A DNA stretch of 64,000 nt from positions 434,001-498,000 of the forward strand of contig CAXXES010000001.1 in the NCBI GenBank assembly GCA_963677175.2, read 5' to 3'. Below the pieces are notes generated by a model, which searched no databases, was not told the origin of the DNA, and was given only the letters and a program-made list of their open reading frames with translations. Source of the DNA: Sunxiuqinia sp963677175 (GTDB taxonomy: Bacteria; Bacteroidota; Bacteroidia; Bacteroidales; Prolixibacteraceae). Positions 8,003 through 16,886 of this stretch are shown here, piece after piece. Position numbers and translations under genes: made by a program. Each line of letters opens with the position of its first letter. Position 1 is the first letter of the stretch.

Positions 8003-9319
8003 ATGAAGGTTTTAAAATTTGGTGGAACATCAGTTGGAAGCATTGAAAACATGAATGCTGTGATGCAGCTGATTACCGATGGAGAAAAAAAGCTGGTTGT
8101 GTTGTCTGCCATGTCGGGCACAACCAATGCCTTAGTTGAAATTGCAGATTATTTACAAAAAAATAATAAAGACGTTGCCCGTTCACAGATCGGCAAACTG
8201 GAAGCCAAATACAAAGAAGTAGTTGCTGAACTTTTTAAAGCAGAGCCACGCAAAGAAGAAGGCCAAAAAATCATCAAAAAGAGTTTTGATACCATCCGAA
8301 AACAGGCTTCAGGCACGTTCAGCTTAACCAAGGAGCAGGTTATCCTTGCGCAGGGCGAGTTAATCTCCACAGCCCTCTTTACCCAGCTGATGCTTGAAAA
8401 CGGCTACAAAACCAAACTGCTGCCCGCACTCGATTTCATGCGTATTGATGCAGACAAGTCAGCCGACCTGAACGCCATCACCACAAACATTGAAAAAGTG
8501 ATGGAGGAAATGGGCGAAGCGGATTACTACATCACCCAGGGATTTATCTGCCGGAATGAAAAGGATGAAATTGACAACCTGCAACGCGGTGGCTCGGATT
8601 ATACAGCCTCACTGATTGGCGCAGCAATTAACGCGGAAGAGATTCAAATCTGGACCGACATTGATGGTTTTCACAACAACGATCCCCGCTATGTGAGCAA
8701 CACCAAAAAAATAGAACAACTATCATTTAACGAAACGGCCGAGCTGGCCTATTTTGGTGCTAAAATTCTGCATCCTCAAACCGTATTGCCAGCCAAGCTA
8801 CACAACATACCGGTTCGCCTAAAAAACACCATGAACCCAAGCGACAGTGGTACGCTGATTACCGCCGAGACCAGTGGAAGCGGAATTAAAGCTGTTGCAG
8901 CCAAAGACGGTATTACGGCCATCAAAATTCGCTCGGACCGTATGTTAATGGCTTATGGTTTTCTGAAAAATGTTTTTGAGATCTTCGAATTTTTCAAAAC
9001 ACCGATCGACATGATTTCAACATCGGAAGTTGCCGTTTCATTAACAATCGACAACACCAGTAAACTGAAAGATATTGTCAAGGAATTAAAAGAATACGGC
9101 GAAGTGCAAGTCGATGAAGAGCATACCATTATCTGTATTGTTGGCGATATCATTGGAGAAGAACGTGGATTTGCGGGCAAAGTATTTGACGCCCTTGAAG
9201 GAATTCCCATCCGGATGATCTCCTATGGTGGAAGCCGCTACAACATTTCGGTATTGGTTCCAACTTCATTCAAACAAAAAACTTTGCAAGCGATTAGTGA
9301 TAACCTGCTCGAAAGTTGA
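8003..9319 (+). CDS. lysC: Aspartate kinase
   Basis: Phosphorylates aspartate, the first step toward lysine, threonine and methionine. About 438 residues from the ATG at 8003, where KFGGTSVGS is at residues 5-13. The upstream in-frame codons are not homologous in character. The kinase domain covers about 1-285, with RGGSDYTAS at 195-203 and WTDIDGF at 217-223. Two ACT-like regulatory segments follow (about 300-438; DMISTSEVAVSLTID is the first). This is the monofunctional type, without homoserine dehydrogenase. Allosteric inhibition by an end-product amino acid is expected from the family. It stands alone, with no neighbouring pathway genes. Confidence 0.94.
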   Translation: MKVLKFGGTSVGSIENMNAVMQLITDGEKKLVVLSAMSGTTNALVEIADYLQKNNKDVARSQIGKLEAKYKEVVAELFKAEPRKEEGQKIIKKSFDTIRKQASGTFSLTKEQVILAQGELISTALFTQLMLENGYKTKLLPALDFMRIDADKSADLNAITTNIEKVMEEMGEADYYITQGFICRNEKDEIDNLQRGGSDYTASLIGAAINAEEIQIWTDIDGFHNNDPRYVSNTKKIEQLSFNETAELAYFGAKILHPQTVLPAKLHNIPVRLKNTMNPSDSGTLITAETSGSGIKAVAAKDGITAIKIRSDRMLMAYGFLKNVFEIFEFFKTPIDMISTSEVAVSLTIDNTSKLKDIVKELKEYGEVQVDEEHTIICIVGDIIGEERGFAGKVFDALEGIPIRMISYGGSRYNISVLVPTSFKQKTLQAISDNLLES

Positions 9320-9429
9320 ACAGATTAAACACCAAAGCCTGATCACGCTTTTTATTGATTATCAGGAATAAAAAAAAGCCATAATGCATTTATTTTTTTG
9401 AATTAATTTTTTTTGCGGCAAAAAAAATA

Positions 9430-9437
9430 TACATTTG
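9430..9437 (+). promoter_or_regulatory. -7 promoter box for the RRM/cold-shock pair
   Basis: TACATTTG matches TAnnTTTG, 29 bases before the RRM start codon. The preceding region is A/T-rich with TTTG at 9412-9415, closer than the usual -33 spacing. Confidence 0.5.
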
Positions 9438-9466
9438 CCATTCACATTTTTATTTTAATACTGATT

Positions 9467-9817
9467 ATGAACATTTTTGTAGGAAACCTCAATTACTCAA
9501 TCACTGAAGATGATATCAGAGAAATCTTTGAGGAGTATGGCGAATTAACTTCGGTTAAGTTGATCACTGACAAATTTACTGGAAGAAGTAAAGGTTTTGG
9601 ATTCGTTGAAATGGCTGATGCTGATGAAGCTAAAAAAGCTATTGAAGAACTGAATGGCGCTGAAGTCGAAGGTCGTTCTATGGTTGTTAATGAGTCAATC
9701 GAGAAAAAGAGAGACAACAACCGTGGCGGCGGCGGCGGTGGCTTCCGTGGTGGCAACAACCGTGGCGGTGGCGGCGGTTATGGCCGTAGAGACAACAATT
9801 TCAGATCAAACTACTAA
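9467..9817 (+). CDS. RRM-domain RNA-binding protein with Gly-rich tail
   Basis: A 116-residue protein with one RNA-recognition motif: RNP2 IFVGNL (3-8) and RNP1 KGFGFVEM (42-49), followed by an Arg/Gly-rich tail (about 84-116) with runs of glycine like eukaryotic hnRNP tails. It is a common single-RRM protein in Bacteroidota, thought to be a general RNA chaperone. The start at 9467 fits the RNP2 position and the promoter box. The cold-shock gene follows after 15 bases, so both probably share a transcript and a response to cold or translational stress. Confidence 0.93.
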   Translation: MNIFVGNLNYSITEDDIREIFEEYGELTSVKLITDKFTGRSKGFGFVEMADADEAKKAIEELNGAEVEGRSMVVNESIEKKRDNNRGGGGGGFRGGNNRGGGGGYGRRDNNFRSNY

Positions 9818-9832
9818 TTTAGGAGTTTGATT

Positions 9833-10030
9833 ATGAAAGGTACTGTAAAATGGTATGATGCAACCAAAGGTTTTGGATTTATCCTGACCGAGGACAACAA
9901 AGACATCTTTGTGCACCGTTCTGGTTTAGCTGATGCCTATGCTGGTCTGGAAGCAGACGAGACGGTAAAATTTGAAATTGGGCAAGGAAATAAAGGTCCA
10001 ATTGCAACGAACGTAACTAAAGTAGATTAA
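9833..10030 (+). CDS. Cold-shock domain protein
   Basis: A 65-residue CspA-type nucleic-acid-binding beta barrel: KGFGFI (12-17) is RNP1 and DIFVH (24-28) is RNP2. I chose the ATG at 9833 because AGGAG lies 7 bases upstream; an in-frame TTG two codons earlier is less likely. It acts as a single-stranded RNA/DNA chaperone in the cytoplasm. It is coupled to the upstream RRM gene and followed by a strong terminator. Confidence 0.94.
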   Translation: MKGTVKWYDATKGFGFILTEDNKDIFVHRSGLADAYAGLEADETVKFEIGQGNKGPIATNVTKVD

Positions 10031-10103
10031 TTCTGAAATTGGAGCGGGTACTTTTCCAAGTCGGCTCCTTCAATTAACGATATTTACAACTACTTGTATT
10101 ATT

Positions 10104-10132
10104 AAAAGCCTGGCTTCGGTCAGGCTTTTTTT
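10104..10132 (+). terminator. Rho-independent terminator after the cold-shock gene
   Basis: AAAAGCCTG / CAGGCTTTT stem with an 8-base loop containing TTCG and a following T run. A weaker inverted repeat (GGAGC/GCTCC, 10047-10071) lies between it and the stop codon. Confidence 0.85.
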
Positions 10133-10164
10133 GTACCACAATGCCAACAACCTTGTTCAAAAGT

Positions 10165-10249
10165 AGTGTCTCGCTCTAAAAAAGCAGGGAGGGGTACTTC
10201 GGAAGTACCCCCTTCGGTGTTAAACAGACCTTGTTTCGAACGAGATACT
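10165..10249. repeat. Foldback (REP/MITE-like) element
   Basis: The outer ends 10165-10177 and 10237-10249 are imperfect inverted repeats (10 of 13 pair; AGTGTCTCG / CGAGATACT). At the centre GGGGTACTTC-G-GAAGTACCCC (10191-10211) is a perfect palindrome. It lies between a terminator and the convergent end of the MBL gene. No coding potential was seen. Confidence 0.45.
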
Positions 10250-10301
10250 GCGAGGTCGGGTACAAACCAACACTGCATGAATCGAACATGTACTGGGAAG
10301 A

Positions 10302-11066
10302 CTATATGGAAAACACTTCGGTGGCGCCATGCCTCGAGGTGAGTTCAATCTTGTAGGTGTTAGTAAAAACCTGGAAAGCCGCGAAGGCTTTTCCCGGGGT
10401 ATTGTTTTCGCCCGAAAGATGGCTCAAAAAAATGGTCTGTAACTGTTCGCCTGCATGTTCTTTCAAAAGCTGGCTGGCTTGCTCATTTGATAAATGCCCA
10501 ACGTTCGAGGATACCCGCTGTTTCAAATGATAGGGATAAGAGCCATTCATCAACATGTTTTCGTCGTAATTGCTTTCGAGAAACACGGCATGACAGCGGG
10601 AAAACTCATCTTTCACGCGCTGACACGGCTCTCCGATATCGGTCATCACCCCAATGTGCTTGCCGGCATACGAAATCCGAAAAGAACAAGCGTCAGCTGC
10701 ATCGTGCTGCTTGTTAAACGGGAACACCGCAAACTCACCCAACTGAAACTCCATATTCGGTTCGAACCAACGGGGCATTTCCGGCTGAATGGCCTTGCGC
10801 ATGGCTAAAAAGGTTTTTTTTGTAAGGTAAACCGGAATGCCCAATCGCTTGCCCAGCACGCGCGCTCCGCGACAATGATCGCTGTGCTCGTGGGTGATTA
10901 AAACCGCTTTAATTTTCGATGGATCAATTTCTTTTTCAGCTAGCCTCAGTTGCAATTGACGAGCCGACAAGCCGGCATCAACCAACAAAGCTTCGGTTTC
11001 ATTTCCAATGTAGTAGCAATTGCCGTTACTTCCCGATGCCAGGGCACAAATCTCTAACTTCTTCAC
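10302..11066 (-). CDS. MBL-fold metallo-hydrolase (YycJ/WalJ-like)
   Basis: A 254-residue metallo-beta-lactamase-fold hydrolase. THEHSDH (58-64) is the zinc-binding HxHxDH motif, GVMTDIGEP and FLESNYD carry the later metal-site acidic residues, and LSHLSGENN resembles the YycJ/WalJ subgroup. Members are thought to be nucleases or to act in cell-wall or DNA-repair processes; the substrate is not predictable here. The start codon overlaps the end of aroK by four bases, so it belongs to the parE-parC-aroK operon. Confidence 0.9.
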   Translation of the reverse strand: MKKLEICALASGSNGNCYYIGNETEALLVDAGLSARQLQLRLAEKEIDPSKIKAVLITHEHSDHCRGARVLGKRLGIPVYLTKKTFLAMRKAIQPEMPRWFEPNMEFQLGEFAVFPFNKQHDAADACSFRISYAGKHIGVMTDIGEPCQRVKDEFSRCHAVFLESNYDENMLMNGSYPYHLKQRVSSNVGHLSNEQASQLLKEHAGEQLQTIFLSHLSGENNTPGKAFAAFQVFTNTYKIELTSRHGATEVFSI

Positions 11067-11569
11067 TTTTTCTTTTTAATTTCAGCAATGACTTGTTCGG
11101 GCAAAATTTCCTTGCCTTTCAGAATACAGCTTGCCTTTTCGTAAAATGGTCGCCGGGCAAGCATCATTTCATCAATGAAATGGATCAACTCTCCGGGCGA
11201 CTTTTCTTTAATCAATGGTCTTTCATTTTTCGATTGAATCAGCCGGTCAGCCAATTGGCGGCTGTCGACATCCAGAAAGATGCACAAGCCAGCCTGGTTC
11301 ATTACCTCTATATTGTCGAAAAAACAAGGAGCACCACCGCCTGTAGCTACAATCACCGGTTCAAACTCGGCCACTTCTTTTAGGGCCGCTTGCTCTTTTT
11401 TACGAAATTCAGCTTCACCCTCTTCAGTAAAAATCTGAGGTACCGTTTTAAAATATTTCTCTTCGATGTATTTATCCAGATCAATAAAAGGAACATCCAG
11501 CATGGAAGAAAGCGTTCTTCCCATCCTGGATTTTCCACAACCCATATAGCCAATCAAAAAAACCTTCAT
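11063..11569 (-). CDS. aroK: Shikimate kinase
   Basis: ATP-dependent phosphorylation of shikimate in aromatic amino acid synthesis. 168 residues: P-loop GYMGCGKS (7-14), DLD (30-32) for magnesium and shikimate, EFRKKE with the substrate arginine near 57, GGGAP near 77, and ERPLI in the lid. Length is normal. It is coupled to its neighbours: the ATG overlaps the parC stop by one base (TGATG), and the stop overlaps the MBL start. Confidence 0.95.
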   Translation of the reverse strand: MKVFLIGYMGCGKSRMGRTLSSMLDVPFIDLDKYIEEKYFKTVPQIFTEEGEAEFRKKEQAALKEVAEFEPVIVATGGGAPCFFDNIEVMNQAGLCIFLDVDSRQLADRLIQSKNERPLIKEKSPGELIHFIDEMMLARRPFYEKASCILKGKEILPEQVIAEIKKKK

Positions 11570-14193
11570 CAGAACAGCGACATTTGATTTTTATCTTCGT
11601 CATCGTCATCTTTCGCACGCTTCACTTCAAAAGGAACATCATCAGTTGGGTCCACTTCCCCTTCTTCATCCGCTAGCTTATCATCTTCATCCTTCACAAC
11701 AGGCTCAATCTCTTTAATGTTCTGTACTTCGTAATTGGTCAATCGTTTTCCGCGGGCCTTGTGCGATTTAACACCAATGAATTCAGCCACTTCAATAATT
11801 TCATTTTCGCGTGCCGAATTTTTTCCGCCAAACTCAATTTCCAACCGCGGGTAACGCACCCAGGTCAGGCTGATCAGTTTATTATTGGGATGATCGCCGA
11901 TAAAGCTGATCCGACGCCCCATCACTTCATCAATTTCAAAGCGTTTTACGTAGTAAAGTTCTTGCTCGGCATCGTAATACACCGCCGACAGCACTTTGCT
12001 GTTATCATACTTTTCAATCGTTAAAATATCGGGGTCGAAATGGTTGGACAAGTCGAAATTGTAGAGCTGGTACTCGCCGTTTTTGTATAGAACCAGGATT
12101 TTGTCTTCGCCCTGGAATTCGCCCAAAAACTTGCCGCGTGCATCGGAATTGATGCGTAGCACGTCGGAATCGAACCAGATTTTCCGACCACCAAGCGTTG
12201 AAAGCCCCTTCTCTTTGAGGCTAATTTTATGCACCTCGTTTTTGGTGAGAATATTTCCCATCGCCCCGCGGCCTTTGATGGCCAACTCACTGAAATCAAT
12301 TTCAAATTGGAGCTTTTTCAGACGTGCCTTGTGTTTCAAGGTCACTTTCAACACCTCTGCCTCGCCGTTCGGATTGGCGCTAAAATACCAAATTCGCGAT
12401 CCGGCTGTTCCTTTGGTCAGGTCGTATTCCTTGTCGCGGGTCGTTCCGGTAACCGCAAAGCGTTTCATGAAGAAAGCGCCCTGCCGTCCGTCGCGATAAA
12501 CCACATTGTAAATGGTTCGTTTATCATTTCTCTTAAACACGGCAATGTGCTGCGTGTTTTTGCCGACAAAAGCCTTCTCCGAAACCTTGGTAATGAAATA
12601 CGTTCCGTCCTTTCGGAAGACGATGACATCATCTATGTCGGAACAATCACAGACATACTCCGCCTTGCGCAAACTGGTTCCTATAAAGCCTTCTTCGGCA
12701 TCGAAATAAAGCTTTTCATTGGCAACCACTACTTTGCTGGCTTCAATGCTTTCGAAACTGCGAATCTCCGTTTTGCGATCTTTGCCTTTACCATACTTCT
12801 CTTTTATCCGCTTATAATATTCAATGGTAAACGCGACAATATTGTTAATCTTCCGAATAATATCCTCAATCTCATCTTCAATGGACTGAATGTAGTTGTT
12901 CGCTTTATCTGTATTAAATTTCAGAATGCGGGCCATGCGGATTTCCATCAGCTTGAGGATATCATCGCGGGTAATTTCGCGCCTCAGTTTGGGTTTCCAC
13001 GGATCCAGTCGTTTATCAACATAGGCCACTGCCTGGTCCATGTTGGCCGACTGCTCAAATTCCTTGTCTTTGTAGATCCGCTCTTCAATAAAGATCTTTT
13101 CAAGTGAAGCAAAATGCCAGGACTCTTCCAACTCACTTTTGCGGATTTCAAGCTCAAGCTTCAACAGCATCCGGGTTTGGTCGGTATTTCGCTTCAGAAT
13201 TTCACTAACCCCAATAAACAGTGGTTTGTCGTCTAAAATGATACAGGCGTTGGGCGAAATAGAAACCTCACAATCAGTAAAAGCATACAGGGCATCGATG
13301 GTTTTGTCGGAAGAAATCCCGGCGGCAAGATGAACCAAAATCTCCACCCGGTCGGAGGTGTTGTCATCAATCCGCTTAACCTTGATTTTATTTTTATCGT
13401 TGGCTTTAATGATCGATTCGATCAAAGTAGAGGTTGTTTTTCCAAAAGGCAGCTCGGTAACAGCGAGCGTTTTGTTATCCACCTTTTCAATTTTAGCCCG
13501 CACTTTAACCGCTCCGCCCCGAAGCCCGTCGTTGTACCTCGAAAAATCGGCCGATCCTCCGGTTGGGAAATCCGGATAGATTTCGAATTCTTCCCCTTTT
13601 AGGTAGGCAATGGAGGCATCAATTAATTCATTAAAGTTGTGCGGAAGGATTTTGGATGCCAAACCAACAGCAATTCCCTCGACCCCCTGCGTTAACAGCA
13701 AGGGAAACTTGACAGGCAAAGTGACTGGTTCTCTTTTACGGCCATCGTACGACAATTTCCAGTTGGTAGTTTTTGGGTTGAAAACCACGTCCAACGCAAA
13801 CTTCGACAAGCGTGCTTCAATGTAACGCGGAGCCGCTGCCCCGTCGCCCGTTAGAATATTTCCCCAGTTTCCCTGACTATCGATCAGTAAGTCTTTTTGG
13901 CCAAGCTGGACTAGTGCATCGCCAATCGATGCATCGCCATGCGGGTGATACTGCATGGTTTGCCCAATAATATTGGCCACCTTATTGTAACGCCCGTCAT
14001 CCATCTCGCGCATAGCATGCAAAATCCGTCGCTGAACCGGCTTCAATCCATCATTGACATAGGGCACAGCCCGCTCCAGAATTACATACGATGCATAATC
14101 AAGAAACCAGTCCTGATACATTCCCGATAAATAGGTGATGCCATCACTTGATTCTACTGGTTGATTATCTTTGTTTTTTTCCTCTTCTGCCAC
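11569..14193 (-). CDS. parC: DNA topoisomerase IV subunit A
   Basis: Catalytic subunit of a type IIA topoisomerase that decatenates chromosomes. 874 residues; the breakage-reunion domain has RRILHAMREM (55-64), YHPHGDAS (82-89) and the active-site tyrosine in APRYIEARLS (Tyr124). A beta-pinwheel-like C-terminal region follows, and the extreme C-terminus is strongly acidic (about 835-870). The GyrA box expected of a gyrase was not recognised, which supports ParC. It lies 54 bp after parE. Confidence 0.93.
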   Translation of the reverse strand: MAEEEKNKDNQPVESSDGITYLSGMYQDWFLDYASYVILERAVPYVNDGLKPVQRRILHAMREMDDGRYNKVANIIGQTMQYHPHGDASIGDALVQLGQKDLLIDSQGNWGNILTGDGAAAPRYIEARLSKFALDVVFNPKTTNWKLSYDGRKREPVTLPVKFPLLLTQGVEGIAVGLASKILPHNFNELIDASIAYLKGEEFEIYPDFPTGGSADFSRYNDGLRGGAVKVRAKIEKVDNKTLAVTELPFGKTTSTLIESIIKANDKNKIKVKRIDDNTSDRVEILVHLAAGISSDKTIDALYAFTDCEVSISPNACIILDDKPLFIGVSEILKRNTDQTRMLLKLELEIRKSELEESWHFASLEKIFIEERIYKDKEFEQSANMDQAVAYVDKRLDPWKPKLRREITRDDILKLMEIRMARILKFNTDKANNYIQSIEDEIEDIIRKINNIVAFTIEYYKRIKEKYGKGKDRKTEIRSFESIEASKVVVANEKLYFDAEEGFIGTSLRKAEYVCDCSDIDDVIVFRKDGTYFITKVSEKAFVGKNTQHIAVFKRNDKRTIYNVVYRDGRQGAFFMKRFAVTGTTRDKEYDLTKGTAGSRIWYFSANPNGEAEVLKVTLKHKARLKKLQFEIDFSELAIKGRGAMGNILTKNEVHKISLKEKGLSTLGGRKIWFDSDVLRINSDARGKFLGEFQGEDKILVLYKNGEYQLYNFDLSNHFDPDILTIEKYDNSKVLSAVYYDAEQELYYVKRFEIDEVMGRRISFIGDHPNNKLISLTWVRYPRLEIEFGGKNSARENEIIEVAEFIGVKSHKARGKRLTNYEVQNIKEIEPVVKDEDDKLADEEGEVDPTDDVPFEVKRAKDDDDEDKNQMSLF

Positions 14194-14247
14194 AACAATT
14201 CTGTTATAAGTAAAACTTCAGTTACAATAATCGTCTCTTTTTATTTT

Positions 14248-16080
14248 TCAAATTTCGTCTTTCTCCACGTAGAGGTTGTCGATGATAAACTCCTGCCGGT
14301 CGGGTGTATTTTTGCCCATGTAAAATTCGAGCATCTGCGAAACCGATTCGTGTTTTTTCATTTGAACCGGTTCGAGCCGGATGTCAAGGCCAATGAAGTT
14401 TTTAAATTCATCGGGCGAAATTTCACCCAACCCTTTAAACCGGGTTATTTCCGGCTTAACGCCAACTGCTTTCACCGCTGCCAACCGCTCTTCTTCGGAA
14501 TAGCAGTAAAAGGTTTTCTGCTTATTTCGTACCCGAAACAGCGGGGTTTGAAAAATAAACAGGTGTCCTTTTTTTACCAATTCAGGGAAGAATTGCAGGA
14601 AGAACGTAATGAGCAGCAGCCGGATGTGCATGCCGTCCACGTCCGCATCGGTGGCTATGATCACCTTGTTGTAGCGCAAATCTTCCATGCTTTCTTCGAT
14701 GTTGAGTGCAGCTTGCAACAAGTTGAATTCTTCATTTTCGTAGACCACTTTTTTGGTCATCCCGTAGGTATTCAGCGGCTTTCCTCGCAAGCTAAATACG
14801 GCCTGGGTATTTACATCCCGCGATTTGGTAATGGAACCGCTGGCCGAGTCGCCCTCAGTGATAAAAATGGAGGAATCGTTTTTGCGCTCATGGCTGCTGT
14901 TGTAATGCACGCGGCAGTCGCGTAGCTTTTTATTGTGCAGGCTTGATTTTTTGGCCCGCTGCTTTGCCAGCTTCTTAATTCCCGAGATGGCTTTGCGCTC
15001 GCGCTCCGACTCCTGGATCCGGCGTAGAAACACTTCGGCAACATCTTGGTTTTTATGCAGGTAATTGTCCAGTTCTTTTTGAACGAACGTAACAACATGA
15101 TGTCGTACACTTGGGCCATCGGGGCCGATATCGCGCGAGCCCAGCTTTGTTTTGGTCTGCGACTCGAAAACTGGCTCCTCCACTTTGATACTGATGGCAG
15201 CAATAATAGAGGCTCGAATGTCGGAAGGGTCAAAATCCTTTTTGTAGAAGTCGCGAACGGTTTTCACGATGGCTTCGCGGAAGGCCACCAGGTGTGTTCC
15301 TCCCTGGGTGGTATGCTGTCCGTTCACAAACGAATAGTAGTCCTCGCCGTACTGGTTTCCGTGAGTAATGGCAACCTCAATATCTTCCCCTTTCAGATGA
15401 ATCACCGGATAAAGTGGTTCGGCATCGAGGTTCTCCTCCAGCAAATCTTTCAATCCGTTTTTTGATTGGAATTTCTCGCCGTTGCACAAAATGGTCAGTC
15501 CTGCATTCAGGAAGGAGTAATTTTTCATCATGTTTTCCACGTAGTCGTTGTGGAAACGGAAGCTTCGGAAAATATCAATATCCGGCACAAAAGCCACCAT
15601 CGTGCCGTTTGGCTCATCAGTTTTTCCCAGGTCTTTTTCTTCGACAACATGTCCTCTTGAAAAGGCGATCTCCTTCACCTGTCCTTCCCGGAAGGCTTTA
15701 ATGACAAAGCTATCAGACAAGGCATTCACAGCTTTAATACCCACCCCGTTCAATCCCACTGATTTTTTGAAAACCTCAGAATCGTACTTGGCGCCGGTAT
15801 TCATTTTCGAAGCCACATCGAGCAGCTTGCCCAACGGAATTCCCCGCCCAAAGTCGCGTACACTGACCAGCTCGTTCGAAACTTTCACCTCAATCTTCTT
15901 TCCATAGCCCATCATAAACTCGTCAACCGAGTTGTCCATGACTTCTTTTAGAAGTACATAAATTCCATCATCAGAGGCAGTTCCATCTCCAAGCTTCCCG
16001 ATATACATTCCGGGACGCTTCCGGATATGTTCCTGCCAATCAAGCGTTCTAATCGAACCTTCATCGTAATTAGGAGTCAT
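14248..16080 (-). CDS. parE: DNA topoisomerase IV subunit B
   Basis: ATPase subunit of topoisomerase IV, 610 residues. The GHKL ATP site has EVMDNSVDE (46-54), DFGRGIP (76-82) and VGLNGVGIKAVNAL (108-121). The Toprim domain has TEGDSASGS near residue 415 and DADVDGMHIR near 490. A PTRKR-like tail motif was not looked for. A TATATTTG box lies 18 bases upstream, making this the first gene of the parE-parC-aroK-MBL operon. Confidence 0.94.
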   Translation of the reverse strand: MTPNYDEGSIRTLDWQEHIRKRPGMYIGKLGDGTASDDGIYVLLKEVMDNSVDEFMMGYGKKIEVKVSNELVSVRDFGRGIPLGKLLDVASKMNTGAKYDSEVFKKSVGLNGVGIKAVNALSDSFVIKAFREGQVKEIAFSRGHVVEEKDLGKTDEPNGTMVAFVPDIDIFRSFRFHNDYVENMMKNYSFLNAGLTILCNGEKFQSKNGLKDLLEENLDAEPLYPVIHLKGEDIEVAITHGNQYGEDYYSFVNGQHTTQGGTHLVAFREAIVKTVRDFYKKDFDPSDIRASIIAAISIKVEEPVFESQTKTKLGSRDIGPDGPSVRHHVVTFVQKELDNYLHKNQDVAEVFLRRIQESERERKAISGIKKLAKQRAKKSSLHNKKLRDCRVHYNSSHERKNDSSIFITEGDSASGSITKSRDVNTQAVFSLRGKPLNTYGMTKKVVYENEEFNLLQAALNIEESMEDLRYNKVIIATDADVDGMHIRLLLITFFLQFFPELVKKGHLFIFQTPLFRVRNKQKTFYCYSEEERLAAVKAVGVKPEITRFKGLGEISPDEFKNFIGLDIRLEPVQMKKHESVSQMLEFYMGKNTPDRQEFIIDNLYVEKDEI

Positions 16081-16098
16081 ACTTATTGCAATTTATCA

Positions 16099-16106
16099 CA
16101 AATATA
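16099..16106 (-). promoter_or_regulatory. -7 promoter box of the parE operon
   Basis: Minus-strand TATATTTG fits TAnnTTTG, 18 bases before the parE start codon, giving a short leader. The remaining 16107-16301 interval is AT-rich, with no gene recognised. Confidence 0.5.
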
Positions 16107-16301
16107 AAGAAAACAAAACACCCTTGAAGTTTCACTATTTTGTCGATAATTAACACGCAACAGTTGAAAACTTCTGCCAGGTTCACGCAGTCTGTAAAAA
16201 TAACAATAAACCGTAATTTTTTCCAAAAAATCGCTCTCCGCCTGCTTATCTACTTTCGCTCTAAATAAGAATTACCGATAATGTACAAGTGGAGTGCAGC
16301 T

Positions 16302-16343
16302 TAAAAAAAAGCAAAAAAAGGCCGCTGAATCAATCAACGGCCT
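16302..16343 (-). terminator. Terminator after dps
   Basis: On the minus strand AGGCCGTTGA / TCAGCGGCCT forms a stem with one internal mismatch and a 5-base loop, followed by a long T-rich run. It lies 25 bases after the dps stop codon. Confidence 0.8.
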
Positions 16344-16368
16344 GTGTACTATCTTTTATTGGAACAAA

Positions 16369-16860
16369 TTACTTTTCTTCCAGCCAGGAAGTAAACATCC
16401 AGTAGTATTTTTCGGTTTGTTTCACCATTGAGTTAACCAGATCAATCGTTGAAACATCACCCAAGTCATTCGCAGTTTCGAGCACATTGATCATTTGAGA
16501 TAATAAGATTTCGAAGTCGGTCAGAATCTGGTCGACCATATCATCCGGGCCAGGTATTCCTACCGGTTCGGCAATCTTGGATGCGTCTAGATATTCATGC
16601 AAAGTAGCTGTTGGTCTTGCTCCAAATACACGCACACGTTCAGCCAAATCATCAATATTTACTTTGGAAAAATCATAAAGCTCCTCGAATTTCTCATGCA
16701 GATCAAAAAAGTCTCTGCCAGTAACATTCCAGTGAAAATTTCGCAACTTTTGATAGTGTACATGATAACTCGAGATCAACAAATTGATCTGATCAATTAA
16801 TTCAGAGGTGTCCTTCTGATTAAATCCGAGCCGTACAAATGTTTTTTCTTTCGTTTCCAT
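16369..16860 (-). CDS. dps: Dps-family DNA-protection ferritin
   Basis: A 163-residue ferritin-like protein that oxidises and stores iron and shields DNA under oxidative or starvation stress. The inter-subunit ferroxidase signature is intact: NFHWNVTGRDFFDLHEKFEE (41-60), with His43, His55 and Glu59, then DDLAERVR (70-77). Length is normal. It is last in a minus-strand stress cluster, 26 bp after a universal stress protein gene, and is followed by a terminator. Confidence 0.94.
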   Translation of the reverse strand: METKEKTFVRLGFNQKDTSELIDQINLLISSYHVHYQKLRNFHWNVTGRDFFDLHEKFEELYDFSKVNIDDLAERVRVFGARPTATLHEYLDASKIAEPVGIPGPDDMVDQILTDFEILLSQMINVLETANDLGDVSTIDLVNSMVKQTEKYYWMFTSWLEEK

Positions 16861-16886
16861 GGTATTCTATTTTTTGAGTTTAAAAT

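Noticed and set aside
12229..13107. Open frame of about 290 codons opposite parC
   Set aside because: Antisense to a conserved topoisomerase gene, with no start signal and no domain.
14161..14925. Open frame of about 250 codons opposite the parE end
   Set aside because: Antisense to the conserved Toprim and C-terminal region of ParE; a by-product of codon use.
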